From an uncultured Poribacteria bacterium (GTDB lineage: Bacteria; Poribacteria; WGA-4E; WGA-3G), in assembly GCA_951812525.1 (NCBI GenBank), contig OX638316.1, forward strand, positions 4,968,608 through 5,032,607: a stretch of DNA of 64,000 nucleotides. Reading direction: 5' to 3'. A program made the translations under genes and the position numbers. The notes beneath the pieces are model-generated. The model was not told where the DNA came from. It saw only the letters and a program-made list of their open reading frames with translations, and did no database searches. Positions 8,580 to 17,854 of the stretch are shown here, one piece after another (position 1 is the stretch's first letter; each line of letters starts with the position of its first letter).

Positions 8580-9938
8580 TTAGATTGAATAAATAGTACG
8601 ACTTGCTTCATCAAATTCGGGTTTAAACGGATCTGTCGAGAGGTAAAGAATTTGGTATGGCTCATAAAGTTGAATATAACTCCAATTGACACCACACAAA
8701 ACCTTTCCTTCGTTTACTTTCTTGATGAATTTTCCTCGGAACTTGGCTCGCGTGCGTTCAGGCGGAAAATGTTCGGCGTGCCGAATTTGTTCATTCGTGA
8801 CAATCCGTTCAATCTCACCACGATTTTCGAGAGTATAGTAGAGACTCTCCTCCTGACGCACATTATGGTATTTTAAATCTAAGTGTTTCACCTGCGGAGC
8901 ATCCCAGTCAAACCCGCGTCTTGTGAGATATGCCTGTAGCCATTTCCACTTAATAACCCAATCCAATTCGCGGTCCAACTGCATCGGATCAGTTTCCAAG
9001 CAAGTGAGGACATATTCCCAGCGTGCCATAATTTGCGCTGTAGTTGAATTGGACTCGGCTTGCTCAAGGTATCGTTTTGCACACTCCAAGTATTGCCATT
9101 GCAGTTGAACTGCGGAGAGCCGTTTCCCGTTTTGCAGTTCAATCAGGTGTTTACATGTAATATCATCAGAAATATCACGTATGGCTTTGACGGGATTTCG
9201 GAGGGCAAAGCGTTGTTCAATAAAATTATCTTCAATCATACGAAGGATAATACCGGTTGTCCCCACTTTCAAAAAAGTGGAAAATTCGGACATATTGGAA
9301 TCTCCAACGATGACGTGTAAACGTCTATACTTTTCGCGGTCGGCATGCGGTTCATCGCGCGTGTTGATAATCCCACGTGCGGTTGTTGTTCCGATGGAAA
9401 TTTCCTCTCGGATGTGTTCAGCACGCTGTGAGATGGCGTAATAGCCTCGATGTTTAGGTTTGATTTTTCCTGCGCCTGCGAAGACCTGTCGCGTCACAAA
9501 GAATGGAATTAACTGCGCTGCCAATTGACGGAAATCGACATGTCGTTCCATCAAATAGTTTTCGTGGCATCCATAAGTATTCCCCGGTGTATCCAAATTG
9601 TTTTTAAAAATAGAGATTTTTCCGTAGAATCCATCATTGCGCATGCGCCGTTCGGCTGTACTTGCGAGGCGCGTGATAATGCGTTCACCAGCCTTATCAT
9701 GAGCAACGAGTTCAGCGACATCGTCACATTCTGGAGTGGCATATTCTGGATGGCATCCTATGTCTTGATAAAACCTCGCACCGTTTTCAAGGAAAACATC
9801 AGGATACATTCTCCCGGCAACGATTTCGCGGAAGAGGTACATCACGACGTTCTGGACAGTGAGTGTTTTTCTACGCGGAACATCAGGTGTCCAGATGATT
9901 CCGAATTCAGTTTCCAGTCCGTAAATCCTACGATTCAT
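8580..9938 (-). CDS. pafA: Pup-protein ligase PafA
   Basis: PafA attaches the C-terminal glutamate of Pup to lysines of target proteins, using ATP, and so marks them for the proteasome. The 452 residues equal the length of the mycobacterial enzyme. The start MNRRIYGLETEFGI carries the nucleotide-site glutamates of this glutamine-synthetase-like fold. Asp59 in YQDIGCHPEYATPECD matches the catalytic base. KNNLDTPGNTYGCHENYL, NTRDEPHADREKYRRLH and VGDSNMSEF follow as in the family. It lacks the WDYE...DARGF insert seen in the neighbouring Dop, which supports ligase rather than deamidase. An AGGGG site precedes the ATG. It is the last gene of the Pup-proteasome run. Confidence 0.97.
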   Translation of the reverse strand: MNRRIYGLETEFGIIWTPDVPRRKTLTVQNVVMYLFREIVAGRMYPDVFLENGARFYQDIGCHPEYATPECDDVAELVAHDKAGERIITRLASTAERRMRNDGFYGKISIFKNNLDTPGNTYGCHENYLMERHVDFRQLAAQLIPFFVTRQVFAGAGKIKPKHRGYYAISQRAEHIREEISIGTTTARGIINTRDEPHADREKYRRLHVIVGDSNMSEFSTFLKVGTTGIILRMIEDNFIEQRFALRNPVKAIRDISDDITCKHLIELQNGKRLSAVQLQWQYLECAKRYLEQAESNSTTAQIMARWEYVLTCLETDPMQLDRELDWVIKWKWLQAYLTRRGFDWDAPQVKHLDLKYHNVRQEESLYYTLENRGEIERIVTNEQIRHAEHFPPERTRAKFRGKFIKKVNEGKVLCGVNWSYIQLYEPYQILYLSTDPFKPEFDEASRTIYSI

Positions 9939-10014
9939 CAGTTACCCCTTACAAGCATTTTCGTTACGAGAGCCTGTATTTGTAAACAAACAGTGTAATG
10001 TCAGACGCTTAAAA

Positions 10015-10737
10015 TCACGATAAAAGGTCTGCAACCTCTTCAGTGCGGAGTCGCCGGAACTTACGACGTCCAGCGGCCTGATCCAGACACGCCACTTCTA
10101 TTGTTTGTGGCGTGATCTCATAGTTATCGGTATCCGTATCTGCTTCAACAGTCTGAAAGGTATCTGTGACAAGTCGAAGTGCCGCTGGCATCTCCAATCC
10201 ATCAGTATAATTCTGTTCAAGAATTTCCGTTATTGCCTCAGCGCGTCCACCGATAACGGCATACTTTTCTTCCTCTGAATAGATGCCATCGAACGCAATA
10301 TGATAAATTTGGTTGTTTCCTGCCTCGGATGCCGTTTGGTCACCTGTCATACCAACTTCGCAGACAAGAAGTTCAATCTCCAAGGGCTTGGTATCCCATG
10401 CTTGCGCGACCGCTCCCATGTGTTGCGAGTAGAGGTTAGTGAGCCATTTTGCCGTGACATCCTCTCGGTAGTAGCGAAAGCCTTTAATCTCAGATTCTCG
10501 GATACCAGCGACGCGTAACGCTTCATATTCAGCAATCCTGCCTGCCGATGCGAGAGCAATTCGGTCGTAAATTTCAGAGATTTTATAGATAGTTTTGCGT
10601 GGATTTTCAGCGACCATCAGGAGTCCATCTTGGTATTCTAAGACGACTACCTCCTTCGCCTGCGCGATGCCGCGATGGACGAAATCCTCTTTATCCTGAC
10701 GAATTTGTTCCGGTGAAACATAATAGGGTGTGGACAT
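10015..10737 (-). CDS. prcA: 20S proteasome alpha subunit
   Basis: The 240 residues form the outer, non-catalytic rings that gate the proteasome and dock its activators. The sequence starts MSTPYYVSPEQIRQDKEDF, like actinobacterial PrcA, followed by RGIAQAKEVVVLEYQDGLLM, AENPRKTIYKISEIYDRIALASAG and the IYSEEEKYAVIGG segment. No N-terminal Thr-type active site is present, as expected for alpha. It lies 81 bases after prcB and 76 bases before pafA on the same strand. The ribosome site is poor, so translation may depend on coupling or on unrecognised signals. Confidence 0.95.
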   Translation of the reverse strand: MSTPYYVSPEQIRQDKEDFVHRGIAQAKEVVVLEYQDGLLMVAENPRKTIYKISEIYDRIALASAGRIAEYEALRVAGIRESEIKGFRYYREDVTAKWLTNLYSQHMGAVAQAWDTKPLEIELLVCEVGMTGDQTASEAGNNQIYHIAFDGIYSEEEKYAVIGGRAEAITEILEQNYTDGLEMPAALRLVTDTFQTVEADTDTDNYEITPQTIEVACLDQAAGRRKFRRLRTEEVADLLS

Positions 10738-10818
10738 GTTTGTGTTTTTGGTATTCCAAGGCGTAGGAAGGAGACAGCAATGTTGGTTAGCATGCCTACA
10801 GGAACGTTGAATCCAAAA

Positions 10819-11613
10819 CTATAAGCGTGATATTAACTCCAGATATAGTTCTTCAACGGTCGCCTCAGGAATGTCGGAGACCCCTTCTTCAGTAATGGTG
10901 TAAAGCGTTGGGAAGATTTTTCGGATGAGATCAGGACCACCCGTTGCAATATCTTCATCAGCGGCATCCCAGAGTGCTTCTGCGACGATTTCGAGTGCAT
11001 CCTGACGGGTGATCTCTGGATTATACCGTTTCTTAAGGGTTGTGCGGGCATCTTTACCGCCGGAACCGATTGCATAATAGTCGCCTTCTTCATAGCGACC
11101 ACCGACAGCATCATACTTGAAAATCCGGCCGCGTTGTCGTTTCAAGTCATAACCAGCAAAAAGCGGCAAAACGATTAATCCTTGCATCGCAAGTCCGAGG
11201 TTTGAACGCACCAAGTGAGAGAGGAAGTTTGCCTGCCCTTCCAGACTAAGGCTCATCCCCTCAGTTTTTTCATAAAATTCAACCTCAACTTGGAAAAGTT
11301 TAGCCATCTCAATGCACGGACCAGCCGCTCCAGCAACTGCGATTGCGGAGTGCCGATCAACTGGATAAACTTTCTGAATTCGCCGTTCGCCGACCTGATA
11401 TCCTTCTGTAGCCTGTCGGTCTCCAGCCATGACAACACCAACATCGTAGACAACAGCAAGGACGGTAGTACCCTCATAATACCGGAATGCCGACTCTGTT
11501 GCAGGAGAATTTGGGACAGTATTAGATGAATTAAGCGCCGCTAACAACTCAGGGTGGCGACGCTTAAGAATTTGAAAGAAGTTGGAGGTGCCGTAATCAT
11601 TGAGGTCGAGCAC
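10819..11613 (-). CDS. prcB: 20S proteasome beta subunit (catalytic, with propeptide)
   Basis: The 264-residue precursor of the proteolytic subunit. A 48-residue propeptide ends at RYYEG, and the mature protein should begin at Thr49 in TTVLAVVYDVGVVMAGDR, whose Thr is the nucleophile. GSGGKDARTTLKKRY and DAADEDIATGGPDLIRKIFP match the family. The start is a GTG two bases after the pup stop codon. Its GGAGG site lies inside the last pup codons, so translation of pup and prcB is coupled. The propeptide is removed on assembly in known systems. It is the central gene of the Pup cluster. Confidence 0.96.
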   Translation of the reverse strand: MLDLNDYGTSNFFQILKRRHPELLAALNSSNTVPNSPATESAFRYYEGTTVLAVVYDVGVVMAGDRQATEGYQVGERRIQKVYPVDRHSAIAVAGAAGPCIEMAKLFQVEVEFYEKTEGMSLSLEGQANFLSHLVRSNLGLAMQGLIVLPLFAGYDLKRQRGRIFKYDAVGGRYEEGDYYAIGSGGKDARTTLKKRYNPEITRQDALEIVAEALWDAADEDIATGGPDLIRKIFPTLYTITEEGVSDIPEATVEELYLELISRL

Positions 11614-11615
11614 TC

Positions 11616-11813
11616 CTACTGCCCTCCCCGCTGAATATAGTTTTCGACGAATTCCTGTGAATCTTCTTCCAAGATTTCATCGATCTCGTCAAGAAGTGCA
11701 TCTAAGTCCTCGACAAATTCCTCGTCGACTTCACCGTGCTCAACGTTCGGTTGGATGTCTTCGGTCTCATCGACAGAGCGATCAAGGTGTTCCTGTTGTT
11801 TTTCAGTTGACAT
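11616..11813 (-). CDS. pup: Prokaryotic ubiquitin-like protein Pup
   Basis: Pup is the protein tag of the bacterial proteasome. The ATG at 11813, preceded by AGGAG, gives 65 acidic residues ending ENYIQRGGQ; mycobacterial Pup has 64 residues and also ends GGQ. The C-terminal Gln must be deamidated to Glu by Dop before ligation, which fits the presence of dop next door. DALLDEIDEILEEDSQEF is the helical segment that binds the ATPase coiled coil. The frame is open further upstream to 11867, but those 18 residues are not Pup-like. It is encoded directly before prcB. Confidence 0.97.
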   Translation of the reverse strand: MSTEKQQEHLDRSVDETEDIQPNVEHGEVDEEFVEDLDALLDEIDEILEEDSQEFVENYIQRGGQ

Positions 11814-11873
11814 TGTTTTCTCCTGATAAAGCGAAATAGGGTTAAGGTACGAGTTCACGCCCCACAACGCAGG

Positions 11874-13391
11874 TTAATACGGTTTTGAAGCTTCGCCTCG
11901 GATTTCCTTAACAAGCTCCTCAGCAGTACAGTTATTCAGTAGTTCGCCAACGATCTGTTGTGTACCGAAGTGGGGACGATCCATCATAATTTTGTCAAGA
12001 CCTCCCGATTTACTTATAAAAATCATTGAGTTCCAACTTGCGCTATAAATGTGCTTCGGAAACTTCCGCAAACAGGTCCCACGAAAATACGCGCGCGTAT
12101 CTACAGGTGGATAATGCATTGCATGCACAATTTCTTCATGACTCAGTAAACACTTAACATGTCCATTTTTCAGCAGTCTGATGTAAAGTCCTTTGTCCGG
12201 ACGAATATCGTGGTACTGCAAGTCGAGCATTCGGACATGCGCATCGTCCCATTTATACCCATGTCGCTTTCGGTAAGCATCCAATAATTTCTTCTTGATA
12301 ATCCAGTCGAGATGTTGGCTCAGCCGCCTTGGATCGATTTCTAAGTTGTCGAGCACATATTGCCATTTCTCAAGAACATCTTCGACTACAGGTGTCCGTT
12401 CTTCAGGTGTGAGGTGCTGCTTCGCTAGTTCAAGATAGGCGCGTTGTACGGCTATCGGAGTCCACAGCTCCCCGTTTTCGAGTTCTATAGGATTTTTGCA
12501 GGACAGATCGCGCGAGATATGCTTTATAGCGTCGACCGGTTCCTCCAAACTAAACTGATCTCCGACAACATCTTTCTCGATTAACTGAAGCACGATGGCA
12601 GTAATGCCAGCTTTGAGATAGATGCTGAATTCAGACATGTTAGAATCGCCGACGATGACGTGCAAGCGTCGATAGATTTTATCATCAGCATGCGGTTCAT
12701 CGCGCGTATTAATCAAGGGACGATTCACCATAGTACTCAACCCGACCTCTTGCTCAAAGAAATCGGCACGCTGAGAAATTTGATAATCTGCGGGATCAGT
12801 TGCGTTTTCTGACCCGACTTTTCCGCTTCCGGTGATAATAATTCGAGTGACGAGGAATGGAATTAACCCGTCAACAATAGTCTCAAACGGCACCTTTCGG
12901 GACATGAGGTAGTTTTCATGAGCACCGTAACTATGCCCCTTGTAATCGGTATTGTTTTTATATATAATAACCTCTTGGTTATCCAGTAGCAGGCGTTCAG
13001 CGGCAACCCTACTGACCTCTAATATTAATTCTCCCGCCTTCTCGTACAGAAGCAGATCGCGGGGGTTGGTGCATTCCGGCGTGCAATACTCAGGGTGGGC
13101 GTGATCTACATAATAACGTCCGCCGTTTATCAAGATGTCATTGACTGTACTACTCGTGTCAGCCTCTGTGACAGGAGTTTCCATCTCCACCTGAAATCCG
13201 CGCGCATCCATCAACGGGGTCTCTTGTTCATAATCCCACGTGACAGAAGTTGCGCCGCTGGGAAGATCGCCTCTGCAACTTTTATAAGCGTTGACGACCA
13301 GCGTCGAAGCAGCGACCGGATCTTGTTCACGTGCATTTTTGACTGAGATACCGTACTCAGTCTCTGTTCCCATTATTATAGGTATTTCCAT
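11874..13391 (-). CDS. dop: Pup deamidase/depupylase Dop
   Basis: Dop converts the C-terminal Gln of Pup to Glu and also removes Pup from substrates. It has 505 residues against 504 in mycobacteria. It is a paralogue of PafA with the same glutamine-synthetase-like core: TETEYGI at the N-terminus, Asp96 in YYVDHAHPEYCTPEC as the presumed catalytic residue, KNNTDYKGHSYGAHENYL, and NTRDEPHADDKIYRRLHV. The segment TWDYEQETPLMDARGF (residues 51-66) belongs to the Dop-specific loop and separates it from PafA. The ATG at 13391 has an AGGG site. It lies between the ATPase gene and pup, as in actinobacteria. Confidence 0.97.
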   Translation of the reverse strand: MEIPIIMGTETEYGISVKNAREQDPVAASTLVVNAYKSCRGDLPSGATSVTWDYEQETPLMDARGFQVEMETPVTEADTSSTVNDILINGGRYYVDHAHPEYCTPECTNPRDLLLYEKAGELILEVSRVAAERLLLDNQEVIIYKNNTDYKGHSYGAHENYLMSRKVPFETIVDGLIPFLVTRIIITGSGKVGSENATDPADYQISQRADFFEQEVGLSTMVNRPLINTRDEPHADDKIYRRLHVIVGDSNMSEFSIYLKAGITAIVLQLIEKDVVGDQFSLEEPVDAIKHISRDLSCKNPIELENGELWTPIAVQRAYLELAKQHLTPEERTPVVEDVLEKWQYVLDNLEIDPRRLSQHLDWIIKKKLLDAYRKRHGYKWDDAHVRMLDLQYHDIRPDKGLYIRLLKNGHVKCLLSHEEIVHAMHYPPVDTRAYFRGTCLRKFPKHIYSASWNSMIFISKSGGLDKIMMDRPHFGTQQIVGELLNNCTAEELVKEIRGEASKPY

Positions 13392-13440
13392 TTTTCCCTA
13401 CAAAGCTAAAAACCGAGCGGAAGCTTTACAATTAAAAACG

Positions 13441-15225
13441 TTAAAGGAAAGTGCCACCACGGGTCACGCGGACATTTTGCTTTTTCTCCTGTGCGGGTTC
13501 ATTAATCAAGGCACGGATATTCACAATTTTCTCGCCTTTGCGTCCTGAAATCTTTGCCCAATCATCAGGATTCGTTGTGTTCGGGAGATCTTCGTTTTCG
13601 TGATATTCCTCTCGGATAGCAGCCTTGAGATCCTCAAGTTGCATACCCTTATCCACCCCGTCGGAGCTGATAAACCGCTTGATAGCCGTTTTCTTTGCGC
13701 GTGAAACGATGTTCTCAATCATTGCACCACTGACGAAATCTTTGAAGAAGAGGGTTTCCCGTTCACCACGTGCGTAAGTTACTTCAATGAATCGGTTCTC
13801 ATCGATAGTTGCGTACATATCTTTTGCGGCTTCATCAATGAAGTGTTTCGCGATTGTCTCCGTATCTCCATCAAACTGTTGATGGACTTTTTCAGCAAAC
13901 GGCAGATCGGGGGTCAGGTATATGCCGAAGATGTCCTTGGCACCATTAAGGTTAGGTCGATCAATTTTAATTTTAATATCAAGTCTACCGGGTCGTAAAA
14001 CTGCCGGATCAAGTAAATCTTGACGATTGCTCGCCCCAATGACAATCACGTCTCGCAGATTCTCAACGCCATCAATTTCAGCGAGAAACTGCGGCACAAG
14101 CGTTGATTCCATATCCGATGAGATTCCCATGCCTCTGGAACGGAAGAGCGAATCCATTTCATCAAAGAATATGATAACTGGAAAACCTTCTCTGGACTTA
14201 TCACGCGCCTTCTGGAAAATTTCTCGGATTTTACGTTCGGTTTCGCCGACGTACTTATTTAGGAGTTCAGGTCCCTTGATGTTAATGAAATAACCACGAA
14301 CTTCCTTTCTACCGGTCTGTCTCCGAACGCGCTCAGCAATACTACTGGCGACAGCACGGGCTATCAAGGTTTTACCACAACCGGGGGGACCGTAAAGAAG
14401 CACCCCTTTGGGCGGTGAAAGGTTAAATTCTTGGTACTCCTTCGGATAGAGGTATGGCATTTCTATAGCGTCGCGAATTGTCTCTATCTGCGTATCAAGT
14501 CCACCGATATCAGTATAACCGATATCGGGTACCTCTTCGAGTAACAGATCCTCAACTTCGCGTTTCGGAAGTTTTTCCATGAGCATGCTCGTCGCATGGT
14601 TGAGGAGCACGTTATCTCCGGCTTTCAAAGACTCCTCTTTGAGAGATGCAGAGACTCTAACGACGCGTTCTTCATCGGTGCGCAGGCTCACGATGGCGAG
14701 TTCATCCTCAATTCGCTCTTTAATTTTGACGACATCTCCGTGTCTTTCAGCGGCTTTAATACCAACGACATTCATACCGCTATTAACAATGACTTCTTGT
14801 CCAATCGAGAGATCATGTTCCTTGAGTCCAGGGTCAAGATTGACCCGCCATTTTCTGCCGCTGATATCGATATCGACGGTCCCGTCTTCATTCGCGCCGA
14901 GGAAAACTCCATAGTTATTCGGCGGTGCGCTGAGCTGGGCGACCTTTTCTTTGAGGATCTGAAGTTTTTCTTTTGCCTCTTGCAGGGTACCGGTCAACTT
15001 CTTGTTACGACGGTGTGCTGTCATCAACTCACGTTGCATTTCATAGAGTCGACTTTCAAGGTCTTTGACATAGACTGCACGCTGCTGCTGCCGCATGCTT
15101 TCAAGCTCACCTTGAAGCATATCAATCGTCCCTTGGAGTGTGCGCATCTGCTGTTGATACCAGACGACATCAAACGTCTCTTGCTCCTCAAAGGAATCCT
15201 TGGAATTTCCTCTTTTGATAGCCAT
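13441..15225 (-). CDS. mpa: Proteasome-associated AAA+ ATPase (ARC/Mpa)
   Basis: A ring ATPase that binds Pup, unfolds pupylated proteins and feeds them into the 20S core. From the ATG at 15225 it has 594 residues. In order: an N-terminal coiled coil (about 25-95) that binds Pup, two OB-type domains (about 100-225), and an AAA domain with Walker A GPPGCGKT (about 279-286), Walker B IIFFDEMDSLF and the ASNRQDLLDPAVLRPGRLD segment. The C-terminus ends GGTFL. Mycobacterial Mpa ends in a penultimate-tyrosine docking motif; here the penultimate residue is Phe. A GTG at 15240 could add five residues, and neither start has a good ribosome site. It is the first gene of the Pup cluster, with a sigma-70-type promoter about 120 bases upstream. 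Confidence 0.95.
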   Translation of the reverse strand: MAIKRGNSKDSFEEQETFDVVWYQQQMRTLQGTIDMLQGELESMRQQQRAVYVKDLESRLYEMQRELMTAHRRNKKLTGTLQEAKEKLQILKEKVAQLSAPPNNYGVFLGANEDGTVDIDISGRKWRVNLDPGLKEHDLSIGQEVIVNSGMNVVGIKAAERHGDVVKIKERIEDELAIVSLRTDEERVVRVSASLKEESLKAGDNVLLNHATSMLMEKLPKREVEDLLLEEVPDIGYTDIGGLDTQIETIRDAIEMPYLYPKEYQEFNLSPPKGVLLYGPPGCGKTLIARAVASSIAERVRRQTGRKEVRGYFINIKGPELLNKYVGETERKIREIFQKARDKSREGFPVIIFFDEMDSLFRSRGMGISSDMESTLVPQFLAEIDGVENLRDVIVIGASNRQDLLDPAVLRPGRLDIKIKIDRPNLNGAKDIFGIYLTPDLPFAEKVHQQFDGDTETIAKHFIDEAAKDMYATIDENRFIEVTYARGERETLFFKDFVSGAMIENIVSRAKKTAIKRFISSDGVDKGMQLEDLKAAIREEYHENEDLPNTTNPDDWAKISGRKGEKIVNIRALINEPAQEKKQNVRVTRGGTFL

Positions 15226-15346
15226 ACGTGGAGTTCTCACTTTCGGAAGCGATTTTTCGATCTCACTTGTAACGGTGAGGATCGGGTACGCGAATAACTA
15301 GACTTGATTGGGCTTGTTATTCTAACCCAATACTTTTATTTATTAG

Positions 15347-15376
15347 AGTATAGCACATCGAAAAAAATTGTGTCAA
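15347..15376 (-). promoter_or_regulatory. Sigma-70-type promoter of the Pup-proteasome cluster
   Basis: The minus strand has TTGACA (15376-15371), an 18-base spacer and TATACT (15352-15347). It is the only strong promoter seen before the ATPase gene, and it could drive the whole run to pafA. The promoter before lolA (18644-18673) has the same two hexamers and spacing. Confidence 0.65.
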
Positions 15377-15496
15377 GAAAAAGTTATAACTTTCACCTTG
15401 TCAAGATTTTCAGCGGATTCTGTATCAGAAAGAATCTGAGATCTCACAATCCACGCATTCATAGTTACAACAAATCAAACACACCTATTCCGGGTT

Positions 15497-16546
15497 CTAA
15501 CTATCGTCATCATCTTGTTCTGAATCTTTGGGAATCGCGCCAGCAGTTGGTGCGGGTGCCAGGCTGAGTGCTTCTCGTATTTTCGCTTCAATTTCCGCCG
15601 CAATATCAGGATTATCTTCTAAGTACTTTTTAGCATTGGTTCTGCCTTGACCAATTCGGTCAGTGTTGTAGGCGAACCAAGAACCGCTCTTCTGAATAAA
15701 CTCCTTATCAACAGCAATATCCAAGAGATTCCCCTCTTTGGAGATACCCTTTCCGAAGGTAACGTCGTATTCTGCCTCTTTAAAAGGAGGTGCGACTTTA
15801 TTTTTTACGACTTTAACCCGTACACCGCTCCCAAGGATTTCAGTGCCATCTTTGATTTGACTTCCGCGGCGGAGTTCTAACCGAACGGAGGCGTGGAATT
15901 TAAGTGCGAGACCGCCAGGGGTAGTATCGGGGTTGCCGAACATGATTCCAATCTTTTGTCGGATCTGATTGGTAAAGATAACACACGTCCGGGATTTATT
16001 GGTAACACCGGATAACTTTCGGAGTGCCTTCGACATCAAGCGAGGTAGCAAGCCGACGTGTGCGTCACTCATCTCGCCCTCAATTTCGGCTTGAGGTGTC
16101 AAGGCTGCCACAGAGTCAACGACGACAATGTCAACTGCGCCGCTGCGAATGAGGGTTTCGACAATCTCTAACGCTTGTTCTCCAGCATCAGGTTGTGCGA
16201 TCAACAAGTTTTCCATGTTGACCCCAATATTGCGAGCATAGGTCATGTCAAGCGCGTGTTCAACATCAATGAAAACGGCAGTGCCACCTAATTTTTGTGC
16301 TTCAGCAACAATATGTAGTGCCAAGGTTGTTTTTCCGGTACCTTCATGTCCGAAAATTTCGATGATCCTGCCGCGCGGTACGCCACCGACCCCAAGTGCT
16401 AGGTCAAGTGAGAGAGCTCCAGTCGGAATTGCTTCAACAGGCACAATTTCGTCGCCAGCCAAGCGCATAATAGCACCTTTGCCGAATTCACGTTCTACTT
16501 GTGAGATTGCCTGATCAATGGCTTTCTGTTTTTGTTCGTCTTGCAT
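15497..16546 (-). CDS. recA: Recombinase RecA
   Basis: RecA forms filaments on single-stranded DNA for strand exchange and SOS signalling. From the ATG at 16546 it has 349 residues. The sequence has [14 protein letters not shown], a Walker [10 protein letters not shown] (the usual form is GPESSGKTT), [23 protein letters not shown] and [10 protein letters not shown]. The acidic tail ends EQDDDDS. An AAGGAG element lies 12 bases before the ATG; in-frame extension to 16582 is possible but not RecA-like. No LexA-type box was recognised upstream. It follows lolA-pgsA-thpR on the same strand, a common arrangement in bacteria. Confidence 0.97.
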   Translation of the reverse strand: MQDEQKQKAIDQAISQVEREFGKGAIMRLAGDEIVPVEAIPTGALSLDLALGVGGVPRGRIIEIFGHEGTGKTTLALHIVAEAQKLGGTAVFIDVEHALDMTYARNIGVNMENLLIAQPDAGEQALEIVETLIRSGAVDIVVVDSVAALTPQAEIEGEMSDAHVGLLPRLMSKALRKLSGVTNKSRTCVIFTNQIRQKIGIMFGNPDTTPGGLALKFHASVRLELRRGSQIKDGTEILGSGVRVKVVKNKVAPPFKEAEYDVTFGKGISKEGNLLDIAVDKEFIQKSGSWFAYNTDRIGQGRTNAKKYLEDNPDIAAEIEAKIREALSLAPAPTAGAIPKDSEQDDDDS

Positions 16547-16607
16547 GTTTTCACATTTCTCCTTCATGGCACCTATTGCCAAAGACGGGTACTTTTGTAT
16601 TGTTGCG

Positions 16608-17189
16608 TTACGCAGAAAAATGGTATAAGTTCAAAGGTGTATAGATTGCTCCGTTAGGACGAAGTTGGCTCTGCATGAGTGTGATTGCATTCACGTTCAA
16701 GCCCGCACCATCGATTGTATCATATTGACGCATCACGTCTTTTAACGACTCCAGATTCATTGGAGTTTTGATCCGTGCGAGTGTAAGGTGTGGATGGAAG
16801 CGATTGTCTATTGGAAAACCGAGCTGCTTCAACGCAAAGTTCACAGATTTTGCAAGTCGTGAGACAACCAAATCTCCCTGTTTTATGCCTACCCAAAGCA
16901 CACGCGGACGCTTAAAATTTGGGAATGCCCCAACACCACCGAACTCAATAGAAAATGGAACCTGTGCCGCCACGACCTTCTGAATTGCCTCACTTACAAC
17001 GCCAATCGTTTCAGACTGGACATCACCAAGGAATTTTAAAGTAAGGTGAAAGTTTCCGGGTTTTGTCCATGAAGCCCTACGAATATCAGGTTGGAGGCAT
17101 GTCTGTACCGGTTTCAATAACTCCTGTATCGGTTGTGGTATCTCAATTGCTACAAAACAGCGAATAGTATCGCCTTTAGTTGCCACCAT
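16608..17189 (-). CDS. thpR: RNA 2',3'-cyclic phosphodiesterase ThpR (2H family)
   Basis: A 193-residue member of the 2H phosphoesterase (LigT/ThpR) family, which opens 2',3'-cyclic phosphate RNA ends to 2'-phosphates. The two catalytic His-x-Thr-x motifs are [10 protein letters not shown] (near residue 48) and HPHLTLARI (near residue 132). The ATG overlaps the stop codon of pgsA (TGATG), so it is translationally coupled to pgsA. It lies 61 bases before recA. Its activity is formally opposite to RtcB-type ligation at cyclic phosphate ends, but nothing in the sequence links it to rtcB. Confidence 0.93.
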   Translation of the reverse strand: MVATKGDTIRCFVAIEIPQPIQELLKPVQTCLQPDIRRASWTKPGNFHLTLKFLGDVQSETIGVVSEAIQKVVAAQVPFSIEFGGVGAFPNFKRPRVLWVGIKQGDLVVSRLAKSVNFALKQLGFPIDNRFHPHLTLARIKTPMNLESLKDVMRQYDTIDGAGLNVNAITLMQSQLRPNGAIYTPLNLYHFSA

Positions 17190-17809
17190 CACGCCTCTGT
17201 TTCAGGATCGTAGTTCGTTAAATGAATCAGAGCGGATAAAAATTTGCGATTGTTGACGAGAAATTCCACTCCAGATGCGATTGTAAGAATTAACGGTATC
17301 AGCATCAGAAAAAAAATGAGACCGTGGTTTCGCAGAATGAGTGTAGGATTCAAGGCGTCCTGAAAGACGAGGAGCACTAAACTGAGGCCGACGACAACCA
17401 GTTGCGCCGTCATCTTATATTTTCCCCATTGGCTTGCGGAAACGACTTGCCCATATTTCGCGATGAAAACGACTCGTAAGACCGTGACGAGGACTTCGCG
17501 ACCGAGGATGATAACAACCATCCAGATAGGAATAAGCCCACCGTCAACGTGTTTAAAGAGCGCGAGACAGATTAAAGCGGCACCAATTAACAGCTTATCG
17601 GCAAGTGGATCCATAAATGCCCCAAAACTGGTCACGCCTTGCTTTCGAGCGATTCTACCATCAAGATTGTCTGTGAGCGCTGCAACGAGAAAAATAATGA
17701 GCGCGGGTGCCATCATACCTGCTTGAAAATAGTATATGAAGGGTGGGATCAGGAACAACCGTAAAAGAGTTAGGAGATTTGCCAAACGCAAAAGGGTACG
17801 GAAATTCAT
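17189..17809 (-). CDS. pgsA: CDP-diacylglycerol--glycerol-3-phosphate 3-phosphatidyltransferase
   Basis: An inner-membrane enzyme of phosphatidylglycerol synthesis, 206 residues. The CDP-alcohol phosphatidyltransferase signature is complete: the four aspartates and the AR...G pattern appear in DNLDGRIARKQGVTSFG and FMDPLADK. Several hydrophobic segments flank it (ALIIFLVAAL, IWMVVIILGREVLVTVL, LVVVGLSLVLLVF, LIFFLMLIPLILTI). The start is the ATG at 17809. The gene lies 45 bases after lolA, and its stop codon overlaps the thpR start. Confidence 0.94.
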   Translation of the reverse strand: MNFRTLLRLANLLTLLRLFLIPPFIYYFQAGMMAPALIIFLVAALTDNLDGRIARKQGVTSFGAFMDPLADKLLIGAALICLALFKHVDGGLIPIWMVVIILGREVLVTVLRVVFIAKYGQVVSASQWGKYKMTAQLVVVGLSLVLLVFQDALNPTLILRNHGLIFFLMLIPLILTIASGVEFLVNNRKFLSALIHLTNYDPETEA

Positions 17810-17854
17810 AATATAGTGTCGAAACCTTAGAAATAACCCATAATAGGAGATATT

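Noticed and set aside
14596-15297. 233-residue ORF antisense to the proteasome ATPase gene
   Set aside because: The opposite strand encodes a complete, conserved AAA+ protein, so this frame is a shadow.
16547-16607. LexA box before recA
   Set aside because: No GAAC-type or CTGT-type palindrome is visible in the short gap.
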